Below, one piece after another: positions 1 to 6,732 of a stretch of DNA of 15,905 nt. The stretch comes from Anaerolineales bacterium (lineage in GTDB: Bacteria > Chloroflexota > Anaerolineae > Anaerolineales > UBA4823), in NCBI GenBank assembly GCA_016932955.1, contig JAFGBV010000174.1, forward strand, positions 1-15,905. Direction: 5' to 3'. The notes beneath the pieces were generated by a model. It was not told the DNA's origin and searched no databases. It saw nothing but the letters and a program-made list of their open reading frames with translations. Each line of letters begins with the position of its first letter. Positions within the stretch are counted from its first letter, which is position 1. A program made the position numbers and the translations under genes.

Positions 1-3000
1 AGTTGCATGGTATCCATTGCCTGGCGCTGCAATTTCAGAGACTGTTCGTATTCTTCCAGGTGATTGGCTATGGTAGCGAGGATGGTGTTGGCGCGAGCAG
101 TATCCCATAGATTGCCTATTTCCGAAAATATGTGCCTGGCTTTGTATATGAAGGATCTTGCCAAAGCATACTGCCCCCTGGAAGAGTAAATTAATCCCTG
201 GGTGAGATTGACTTGCGAGGCTTGAACCATTTCCAGGAATTCAACTGGCTGCTCTCCGAATGGGTATGCTTTGCTGCTCTGATCCAGGTATGCTTGCGCA
301 TCATCCCACTCGCCGAGTATACGCTTGGCATCTGCCAGGTAGGCGTAGGTATAGGCTGTGTCCCATTGCAGCCCGGCACGGCGGAAGACTTGCAGTGCAT
401 CCTGCATGCCTTGCAAACCTTGTTCATGCTCGCCAAGGCGAAACGAGAACCAGGCCTTCCACATCTGCAGCCTGGCCAGGACGGGCGCTGAAGATTCTGA
501 AACCTGATAGTGCAGCCTCTCCACCGCGTTGGCGAAAATATCCCAGCCATCTTTGAAGCGCGAGCGTATTTCGTGGAAGCGGTAGATAGCAGGCTGAGAT
601 TTGTCGATAGCGTCCCAGCGGCAGTGCGCAATCGCCCACTCCCAAGCGATGCGGACGTTTTCAAATTCAGATACACTTTCCTGCATGGCTTGGATTTGAT
701 CGTGAGTGAAGAATTGGATCATTTTCTGGAACAGGAAATCGGCGAAGGCATCACAGTGACGCGTGAGGGCAGCTTCACACTCTCCAGGCGTTTCATTGAG
801 TTTTTGCCGGGCAAAATGGCGAATGACTTCTAGGATTTGATAGCGCGCATTGCTGGTAATCTGCAGCATTGATTTATCTGCCAGGGATGCCAGAACGGAG
901 ATGGAAGCACCGGCCACTTGCTGTGCCATCGGTGCCGTAAACCCACCCCGGAAGATAGAACACAGGCGCAGGACACGGCGTTCTTCTTCGGTAAGCAAGC
1001 CCCAAGAGTGATCGAACACGGCGCGCAGACTGCGCTGGCGTGGCGGCAGATCGCGTAGGGTGGATTGCAGTCCATCCAGATCCTGCTCGACCTGCCTGGC
1101 AATCTCGCAGCAAGAGTAGTTGCGCAACCCGGAGGCTGCCAGCTCGAGTCCTAGCGGTAAGCCATTTACCAACTGGCAGATACGCAAGATACAGTCTTTA
1201 TCTGGCTCATGGAGCTGAAACCTGGGGGAAGAGCGCCGGGCGCTGTGCAAGAACAACTGTACTGCAGGCGACTGGTCAAATTGCTCTGGCGGATCTCCGG
1301 ACAGCGGGTATGGAAGGCCCTGCAATTCGTAGACCCATTCGCTGTTCAGTTTCAGGCGTTCGCGTGAGGTGGCAAGAATGGTGAGGCCGGGCGCTTGGGC
1401 GAGCAAGTCACTGAGGGTTGCTGAGCCTTCAGTGAGGTGTTCAAGGTTGTCCATGATCAAGAGCAAGCGTTTGGGGCGCAGGTAGTTGATGATCTGTATC
1501 AGTGGGTCATGGCTACCGAAGAACTGGAAATGGAGGATTTCTGCCAGCTCGGTTGGAATATTGTCGGTATGGCGGATAGTGGCAAAGGTCAAAAAATACA
1601 CGCCATCGGGGTAGCGCGACAGGTTGGTTGCTGCCAGCTGCAAAGCCAGGCGGGTTTTGCCGACCCCGCCAGGGCCGATCAAGGTGACGAGGCGGCAATC
1701 TGGCTGTTCCAGCAAGGCCTGGATATCGGCCATCTCTCTTTGGCGTCCCACAAAGTGGGTCGGTGGTGTGGGTAGATTATGCGTGTACTTGGAGATCGTT
1801 TTAAGGGACGGCGATTCAGGTGCGGGCAGGTCAGGATGCTGCATTTCATAGATATTGATGGGCTCATCGATGTTATTGAGCAGGTACAGTCCGTGATCAT
1901 GGATGCGCGCGCCTTGGGGGATTTCCAGAACACGGAGGGCTTGCTCTGTGAGGAGGACCTGCCCAGACGAGCTGGCATAGAGCAACTGTGCAGTGCGGTT
2001 TACGCCGGAATATTGGGGGTCGCCAAAGGTGGATTCTGCTTCGGTGGTGTTTAATGCCATGCGCACCTGCGGACGCTCGAAGGGCTGCCAGGTTTCTTGA
2101 GCAATACGGCGGTGGATTTCAACGGCGCAGTGAAGGGGCTGGCCACGTTGAAAGAATACAGTCACCATATTCCCTTCCAGGTGGACGATCTTTGCACTAT
2201 GGCGTCCCAGACAGCGCTTGATGATCGTACGAAAGCGGTCCAGGATTCTCTCAGCCTGGGCGGGGAAGGTGCTCCATAATGCCAGGGCGTTCTCGAAGTC
2301 GATCAGCAGATAAACAGGCTGCTGGAGCGGATCGGTGGCATATCTCCCCTGGCGGTTCATTTCTTTTATCTGATCATAGAGCAGATTGGTTTCTGGAGAA
2401 GGCTCCGGCATGCCCTCTTGCTTGAGAATCTGCTTACATGCCTTGTACTGATCCAAGGCGGCTGAGCGTTGACCTGAATCGATATACAGATTCATAAGTT
2501 TGCGATGCAGTTCCTCGCTGGTGGGTAGGAGAGCTAAAGCTTGTTTAGCATAGATGATTCCATGATTAAGATCCCCATGATGGGTATGATAATCTGCAAG
2601 GAGCAGGCAGGCAGCAAGGGCATCCTGGTGTAAGGAGTCAGCCTGTTCAGTTTGCCAATCGGCGAAGAGCCTGGCTTTCTTATAGTGGAATCCCTGCATG
2701 AATATGCCCTGATACAGGTGGATGGCTTTCTGGAGGGGAGACACACATTCCTGGCAGATCTGGTTGGGCAGGTGCCCGTGCTGGCTGCAAGATTCGATCA
2801 ACAGACGAAAAAGGTTGACATCGACCTGGATCTCATGCAGTGCGGTTAAGGAAACTTTATCTTGTTGGATGTCCAGCCAGCAAGCTAATAGTGGATCTTT
2901 GTTTAGCCGCCAAAGGGTGGTACGCAGCACGCCATAGGCTTTTTCGGTTGGCTTATCTGTCCAGAGAAGGTTGATGAGGAGTTCACGGGCTTGGGGCTGC

Positions 3001-3116
3001 TGGGTAACAGCCAGGTAAGCGAGCAGAGCCGTGGCGCGCGGGGTGACATGGTCCAATTGTTTTCCGTCGAGGGCGAAGCGCGGTAAACCAAAGAGAGAAA
3101 TGGAGAATTGTGGCAT
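1..3116 (-). CDS. SARP/AfsR-like regulator: wHTH-BTAD, degenerate cyclase-like domain, NB-ARC ATPase, TPR-like (3' end off window)
   Basis: The reading frame is open without a stop from the ATG at 3116 to the window edge, giving 1038 residues with the C-terminus missing. Residues 1-105 match the OmpR-like winged helix of SARP regulators (start SISLFGLPRFALDGK, then ALLAYLAV and LLWTD). Residues about 105-255 are the helical BTAD. Residues 265-430 resemble class III nucleotide cyclases (VNRTAQLL, GQVLLT, a HPDLP end). One metal-site Asp is kept (D273), but the usual GD is G315-N316, so catalysis is unlikely. The NB-ARC STAND ATPase follows: Walker A GPGGVGKT (481-488), Walker B LLLIMDN (551-557), ATSRE (582-586) and NGLPLGLELAA. 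From about 780 onward the protein is helical and TPR-like. The family binds DNA as an activator whose ATPase acts as a nucleotide-controlled switch; the ligand and target genes are unknown here. It is separated from the genes upstream by a terminator and has its own promoter. Confidence 0.92.
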   Translation of the reverse strand, partial: MPQFSISLFGLPRFALDGKQLDHVTPRATALLAYLAVTQQPQARELLINLLWTDKPTEKAYGVLRTTLWRLNKDPLLACWLDIQQDKVSLTALHEIQVDVNLFRLLIESCSQHGHLPNQICQECVSPLQKAIHLYQGIFMQGFHYKKARLFADWQTEQADSLHQDALAACLLLADYHTHHGDLNHGIIYAKQALALLPTSEELHRKLMNLYIDSGQRSAALDQYKACKQILKQEGMPEPSPETNLLYDQIKEMNRQGRYATDPLQQPVYLLIDFENALALWSTFPAQAERILDRFRTIIKRCLGRHSAKIVHLEGNMVTVFFQRGQPLHCAVEIHRRIAQETWQPFERPQVRMALNTTEAESTFGDPQYSGVNRTAQLLYASSSGQVLLTEQALRVLEIPQGARIHDHGLYLLNNIDEPINIYEMQHPDLPAPESPSLKTISKYTHNLPTPPTHFVGRQREMADIQALLEQPDCRLVTLIGPGGVGKTRLALQLAATNLSRYPDGVYFLTFATIRHTDNIPTELAEILHFQFFGSHDPLIQIINYLRPKRLLLIMDNLEHLTEGSATLSDLLAQAPGLTILATSRERLKLNSEWVYELQGLPYPLSGDPPEQFDQSPAVQLFLHSARRSSPRFQLHEPDKDCILRICQLVNGLPLGLELAASGLRNYSCCEIARQVEQDLDGLQSTLRDLPPRQRSLRAVFDHSWGLLTEEERRVLRLCSIFRGGFTAPMAQQVAGASISVLASLADKSMLQITSNARYQILEVIRHFARQKLNETPGECEAALTRHCDAFADFLFQKMIQFFTHDQIQAMQESVSEFENVRIAWEWAIAHCRWDAIDKSQPAIYRFHEIRSRFKDGWDIFANAVERLHYQVSESSAPVLARLQMWKAWFSFRLGEHEQGLQGMQDALQVFRRAGLQWDTAYTYAYLADAKRILGEWDDAQAYLDQSSKAYPFGEQPVEFLEMVQASQVNLTQGLIYSSRGQYALARSFIYKARHIFSEIGNLWDTARANTILATIANHLEEYEQSLKLQRQAMDTMQ

Positions 3117-3129
3117 TGTATCCGGGCGG

Positions 3130-3158
3130 ATTATAGCAATTTATATAAAAAGACGCAA
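3130..3158 (-). promoter_or_regulatory. Sigma-70-type promoter of the SARP-like gene
   Basis: On the minus strand a perfect -10 TATAAT (3135-3130) lies exactly 17 bases after a -35-like TTGCGT (3158-3153). The expected start of transcription, near 3123, is only about 7 bases before the ATG at 3116, and no Shine-Dalgarno sequence fits in between. The mRNA would therefore be almost leaderless. The -35 is weak (three of six consensus bases), consistent with a promoter that needs an activator. Confidence 0.7.
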
Positions 3159-3183
3159 GAAATTGACGCTAAATGTGACGCAA
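3152..3183. repeat. Three GACGC(A/T)A direct repeats at the SARP promoter
   Basis: On the plus strand GACGCAA (3152-3158), GACGCTA (3165-3171) and GACGCAA (3177-3183) repeat at 13- and 12-base intervals, about one helical turn apart and on the same DNA face. The first copy covers the -35 of the adjacent promoter. SARP-family activators bind short direct repeats spaced by roughly a helical turn and overlapping the -35 region, so these repeats could be the protein's own binding site. The usual SARP interval is nearer 11 bases, so the assignment is tentative. Confidence 0.5.
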
Positions 3184-3279
3184 ATATGATAGTGGTTATG
3201 ATTTAATATAATCGGTAGGGGTGAAATACTTCACAAACAAGCTATTATCTGCACAGGTGGCAAGGGGGAAGCACCTGGC

Positions 3280-3338
3280 AAAAATCCCGGCTCTGCCGCT
3301 CTTGATGGGCGGATGGTGGCAGGAGCGGCAGAGCCAGG
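3280..3338 (-). terminator. Intrinsic terminator after the bactofilin-like gene
   Basis: A perfect 13-bp inverted repeat, GGCTCTGCCGCTC (3289-3301) and GAGCGGCAGAGCC (3323-3335), has a 21-base loop. On the minus strand the stem extends by a T-G wobble and two C-G pairs to 3286/3338. One A follows and then five Ts (3284-3280). A long GC-rich stem followed by a T run is the classic rho-independent form. It sits 45 bases past the stop of the gene that ends at 3383 and upstream of the SARP-like gene, so it separates the two transcription units. Confidence 0.8.
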
Positions 3339-3351
3339 GGGATCGGGAAAG

Positions 3352-3394
3352 GATCTGGCGTATTCATGGCAGGGGGCCATGGCTACGCCAGATC
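3352..3394. repeat. Long hairpin spanning the stop codon of the bactofilin-like gene
   Basis: GATCTGGCGTA (3352-3362) pairs perfectly with TACGCCAGATC (3384-3394). Inside it, CATGGC (3365-3370) pairs with GCCATG (3376-3381), giving two stacked stems of 11 and 6 bp. The TAG stop (3385-3383) lies within the structure. No T run follows on the minus strand; GTTTTCT follows on the plus strand. It may protect the 3' end of the mRNA, help the downstream terminator, or act as a weak plus-strand terminator. The pairing is certain and the role is inferred. Confidence 0.6.
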
Positions 3395-4756
3395 GTTTTC
3401 TATTGGGGGCGAGGGCTTCTGGCGCAGCGCAAGCCACATGGCTCCGATGCCGATTGTGGTGGCAAGGAATCCCACCAGGAGATAGATGGGTGGGAAGGGA
3501 ATGGCGCTGAGCAAGATGTAGATCAGGATGCCTACGAAGAGCGGCCAGAATGGGTGCCCGTTATAGCCAGGGCGGATGCGCTGAAAAACCCACCCCCCGA
3601 GCAAGGCAGCTACAACTAACTTGCTGCCATGGGATACCAGGACGGAGAAGAGCGTGAGTGATAATACCATGCCGGGAACACCGGTGCTGCCAACTAAGCT
3701 GGCAAGACCATCCAGGCGGACGATGCCCAGCAGGATGGCAACGACAATGACCAAAACAAGCAGTGAGCCCAGCAGGAAATAACCGAGCAGAGTCACCAGG
3801 ATACCCCAACCGAGGGCTCGCCAGGGAGGAGTGGTTTGCTGAACGCAACGGGTCAGATGACTGGGAAGGAAACGCAAGACCAGCAAGCCGAGGACGACCA
3901 GGACGATGAAGTGGTGCAAGCGACTCTGGAAGAAAGTGGCCTTGGTGTTTACCTGGGAGGATTTGTCAATTCTTACAGAATATTCTACACCTCCCGCAGG
4001 GGTTGATTGGATACCCTCAGTCTGTTCAACAGGGCTGACATAATGTAAGTGCCCGCCGATCTTGGCATCGGGCAGGATCTGCAGCCCGGCAGGTATGGGA
4101 GATGGTATGCCCGGCGTCTCCAAGAAGAAGTAATAGGGTGGGGGGACGAAATCTTCCTTTGCTTCGGGAGGCTCTACATCTAATTTGATGTCGCGGCCAA
4201 TTTCACCATCCAGAAGAAAAGCAACAACCGAGGCGTTTATATCGCGGCTGATGCTGCCATGGATCAGAGCCTGGTAGCCAGTCAGGGCGGCGTCCATGCC
4301 AACCGAGGAGCCGTTGCGGATTTCTAAGCTGTAACCCATGGCGTATAGATTGCGCCCGATCTCAGCATTCCGATCGAGTGTGAGGGCGGCGCTGGCGCTG
4401 AAGACACTGCCTGTGACGGTGCCATTGACCTTGACGATCTGCCCGGCTGCAACCAGGTTGCCATTGACAGTGCCATTAATCTCTACCATGGCGGCATTGG
4501 TGATCAGGTCACCATTGACAGAGCCATTCAAGGTAAAGTTCGATGCATTGGCAAACAGGATGCCGTTGACGGTGCCATCGACAATGATGGTGTCTGAGCT
4601 GAGATACACATCGTCGTTGATCACTTCGTCAGGTCCTACGGTCTTGCTCTCTGGGAATTCGAAGGCGCTCACTGTCGTGACAAGGCCAAAGGAGAGCAGC
4701 AAGAGGATGCCGAAGAGGATGAGAAGACGAGAACGAAATGGTGCAAGGTGTTTCAT
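3383..4756 (-). CDS. Secreted bactofilin-like (polymer-forming, DUF583-type) membrane protein
   Basis: This 457-residue protein begins with a signal peptide (MKHLAPFRSR, a hydrophobic stretch, likely cleavage after VSA near residue 31). Residues about 40-240 are beta-strand repeats of the bactofilin type: DGTVNG, NGSVNG, NGTVNG and NGTVTG recur every 17 residues (60, 77, 94, 111), followed by looser copies such as AEIGRN, GEIGRD and AKIGGH. A Pro-rich stretch (195-222) interrupts them. About four hydrophobic segments follow (283-297, 326-345, 360-380, 404-442), and the tail is short and acidic. Canonical bactofilins are small cytosolic scaffolds; here the repeats would lie outside the membrane. 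I chose the ATG at 4756 because GGGAGA lies 7 bases before it and the signal peptide starts there; a GTG at 4780 would add eight residues. It follows the kinase gene by 23 bases and ends the operon. Its function is unknown; it may be an envelope scaffold or a target of the kinase. Confidence 0.85.
   Translation of the reverse strand: MKHLAPFRSRLLILFGILLLLSFGLVTTVSAFEFPESKTVGPDEVINDDVYLSSDTIIVDGTVNGILFANASNFTLNGSVNGDLITNAAMVEINGTVNGNLVAAGQIVKVNGTVTGSVFSASAALTLDRNAEIGRNLYAMGYSLEIRNGSSVGMDAALTGYQALIHGSISRDINASVVAFLLDGEIGRDIKLDVEPPEAKEDFVPPPYYFFLETPGIPSPIPAGLQILPDAKIGGHLHYVSPVEQTEGIQSTPAGGVEYSVRIDKSSQVNTKATFFQSRLHHFIVLVVLGLLVLRFLPSHLTRCVQQTTPPWRALGWGILVTLLGYFLLGSLLVLVIVVAILLGIVRLDGLASLVGSTGVPGMVLSLTLFSVLVSHGSKLVVAALLGGWVFQRIRPGYNGHPFWPLFVGILIYILLSAIPFPPIYLLVGFLATTIGIGAMWLALRQKPSPPIENDLA
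4409..4612 (-). repeat. Imperfect 51-bp tandem repeats inside the bactofilin-like gene
   Basis: The core GCCATT or GCCATC recurs on the plus strand at 4421, 4472, 4523 and 4574, exactly 51 bases apart, each copy near a CCATTGAC-like stretch. Each unit encodes one 17-residue coil of the beta-repeat domain (the GTVNG motif). The similarity at the DNA level suggests fairly recent tandem duplication of the coil, and slippage could vary the copy number between strains. Confidence 0.75.
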
Positions 4757-4763
4757 AAGGAAG

Positions 4764-4769
4764 TCTCCC
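4764..4769 (-). promoter_or_regulatory. Shine-Dalgarno site deciding the bactofilin-like start
   Basis: GGGAGA lies 7 bases before the ATG at 4756 and 10 bases after the stop of the kinase gene. It favours this ATG over the in-frame GTG at 4780, which overlaps the kinase stop codon and has no comparable site before it. Confidence 0.7.
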
Positions 4770-4779
4770 ATTGAAACCA

Positions 4780-6732
4780 CTAAGAGGCTGGCCTGACCCC
4801 AAGGGCCATTTGGGCGGAGAATTCTCCAGCAGTGTTGAAGCGCGCCTGGGGCTCTTTCTCAAGGGCGCGCAAAATGGCGCGAGCAACATGAAAGGGCAGT
4901 TCGGGGATCAGCTCGCGCGGGTCGGGTGGCGGGATTTGCAGGTGAGCTAACATCATTGCGCCGGGGTTATCAGCATCGAAGGGGAGCCGCCCGGTGAGCA
5001 TCTGGTAGGTCATCACGGCGAGGGCGTATATATCGGCGCGGCCATCGACTTCTCCGGCTGAGCGGATCTGCTCGGGGGCCATGTAGTTGAGAGTGCCCAT
5101 CATGAGACCGGTTTTGGTGGCGGCTGTATCGCCGCCAAGCATTTTTGCGATGCCGAAATCAGTCAGGATGGGGTTGAAAACAACCGGCTGGGTGGGGGGT
5201 TGTTTACTATCCATTTCATCAGCAGGGCGAAGCGGAGTGAGCGGCTGAAGCAGCACATTGGAAGGCTTCACATCCCGATGGACGAGGCCGAGACCATGGG
5301 CGTAATCCAGTGCTCCGCAGACTCCCTCAAGTAGCTGGATCACCTGATCGAGAGGCAACCGTCCCTGCTCGCGGATGGCGGAGGCCAGATCCTTGCCGGC
5401 GACATATTCCATGACCATATAGTAAGTACCACTAATATCACCAAAATCGTAAACCTGGACAATGTGGGGATGGCGCAAGGCGGCAACGGCGCGCGCTTCG
5501 CGCTCGAACCGGTTGCGGAAATCAACTTCAGCTGCCAGGCTGGCGGGAAGGATCTTAATGGCGACAATGCGATCGAGGCGGGTGTGGCGGCCTTTGTAGA
5601 CTTCGGACATACCACCGCGACCGATCTTTTCCAGTACCTCATAATGCCCAAACTGGGTGCCAGTGAGCAGGAGTGTGGTAAGGGCGTTGGGGGCGGCCTC
5701 TTTGGGCTGTTGAGCAGATACGAACTCTGCCCAGAGGCGGGATGGGTAATGATAGCCTTGTGCATCAGAGATGAGCATGGATTTTTGTACCAGGTCTCGC
5801 AAGATACCGCGCAGAGTGGTATCGGTGGAAGAGCGGATGGCGACTTCGTCTACCTGGCGCAGGGTGGCCTGCTCGGTTGGAGTGAGATTGTGCCAGTAAT
5901 ATTGGAAGTGGGAGGCCATCTCTTCAGCAGTATGCTGTTCGACAAGTTCGGGCTCTTTGGGATGCTCCATGGCATGGAAGCAGGCAACCTGGAGAGCAAG
6001 GGGGTGCCCGCCGACATACTGGTAGATGTGATCCTGCATCTGGGGAGTAAAGGCAAGCCCTGCTGCTTGGCTGGGTTGGCGGATCAGAGTGTAGGCCTCA
6101 TCTGACGTTAACAATCCGAGGTGCAGGGGTGCGAAGATGTTGAAGAATGGGCTGGAGAGGATTTCTTGCGAACGCCCGGAATAGGTGAGCTGGATAAGTT
6201 GCCTAGCAGATGCAGTTACGTAAGCCAATTGATAGCGCCCGGCTGCTGAACGTAGCGCGTTGAAGAAGTTTACATCCAGGCTGGCATTGCTGCTGAGGCG
6301 CTCAAATTCGTCGAGCAAGAGGATGACGCGCAGGCCGCGCTGGTTGAGGCGGCGCACAGCGCGCTCAAAGGCGAGCCGACCGGGCTTATCAATGGCTTCT
6401 TGAACAACGGTCTCTGGGGGGAGGTTGCGCTCGTGGAGGGCTTCGGATAGCTCGATGGCAAACTGTGCAAAAATATCTTCGTGACTGCCCTCGCCGAGCA
6501 CCTCGCAATCCAGATAAACGAAGATGAATTGTTCATCCATACCGAGTTTGTAAAGGATCTCAGGACGCATCATGTGGTAGAGCAGGGATGTCTTACCCAT
6601 TTTACGCGGGCTTACGATAGATACAGACTGGTTACCGCGCAGAAAAGCGGTGATCTCGTTCAGCTCGTGGGTGCGACCAAAGAACATGGTTGATTCGCGA
6701 ACAGGCCCGCGGGATATATAGGGATTATTCAT
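4780..6732 (-). CDS. STAND-like AAA ATPase fused to a Ser/Thr protein kinase
   Basis: The protein has 650 residues and no membrane segment. Residues 1-250 form an ATPase module that opens with NPY and FFGR (18-20), with Walker A SPRKMGKT (41-48) and Walker B VILLLDEFERL (136-146). Residues about 250-340 look like a winged-helix or helical lid. The kinase domain spans 362-643: Gly-rich GRGGMSEV (371-378), catalytic Lys393 in VAIK, HRDVKPSN (485-492), DFG (525-527) and APE (552-554). All residues needed for activity are present. The HRD-DFG stretch carries a Pro-rich insert (about 496-520). The first Walker A glycine is Ser41. The family phosphorylates Ser/Thr of partner proteins; the ATPase probably gates the kinase. 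The ATG at 6732 overlaps the upstream stop (TGATG) and has GAGG 7 bases before it; a TTG at 6735 is less likely. Such fusions are reminiscent of nSTAND signalling or conflict systems, but the substrate is unknown. Confidence 0.93.
   Translation of the reverse strand: MNNPYISRGPVRESTMFFGRTHELNEITAFLRGNQSVSIVSPRKMGKTSLLYHMMRPEILYKLGMDEQFIFVYLDCEVLGEGSHEDIFAQFAIELSEALHERNLPPETVVQEAIDKPGRLAFERAVRRLNQRGLRVILLLDEFERLSSNASLDVNFFNALRSAAGRYQLAYVTASARQLIQLTYSGRSQEILSSPFFNIFAPLHLGLLTSDEAYTLIRQPSQAAGLAFTPQMQDHIYQYVGGHPLALQVACFHAMEHPKEPELVEQHTAEEMASHFQYYWHNLTPTEQATLRQVDEVAIRSSTDTTLRGILRDLVQKSMLISDAQGYHYPSRLWAEFVSAQQPKEAAPNALTTLLLTGTQFGHYEVLEKIGRGGMSEVYKGRHTRLDRIVAIKILPASLAAEVDFRNRFEREARAVAALRHPHIVQVYDFGDISGTYYMVMEYVAGKDLASAIREQGRLPLDQVIQLLEGVCGALDYAHGLGLVHRDVKPSNVLLQPLTPLRPADEMDSKQPPTQPVVFNPILTDFGIAKMLGGDTAATKTGLMMGTLNYMAPEQIRSAGEVDGRADIYALAVMTYQMLTGRLPFDADNPGAMMLAHLQIPPPDPRELIPELPFHVARAILRALEKEPQARFNTAGEFSAQMALGVRPAS

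Noticed and set aside
1..3116. Impression of a broken gene, since only short closed frames are seen on either strand here
   Set aside because: Translation of the minus strand from 3116 gives 1038 codons without a stop and with all domain motifs in order. The gene is intact but runs off the window.
3221..3619. Plus-strand open frame starting in the intergenic region
   Set aside because: It passes through both hairpins and the end of the bactofilin-like gene and shows no domain. A non-coding transcript is more likely than a protein, if anything.
4409..4612. Possible CRISPR-like array, because of regular 51-base spacing
   Set aside because: The repeats are imperfect, contiguous and in frame, and encode beta-helix coils.
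4338..4796. Plus-strand open frame with PLTVP-like repeats
   Set aside because: The repeats are the antisense reading of the 51-bp bactofilin repeats.
5464..6105. Plus-strand open frame of 213 codons
   Set aside because: It lies fully inside the ATPase-kinase gene, whose motifs are intact in the opposite strand; no independent ribosome site or domain was seen.
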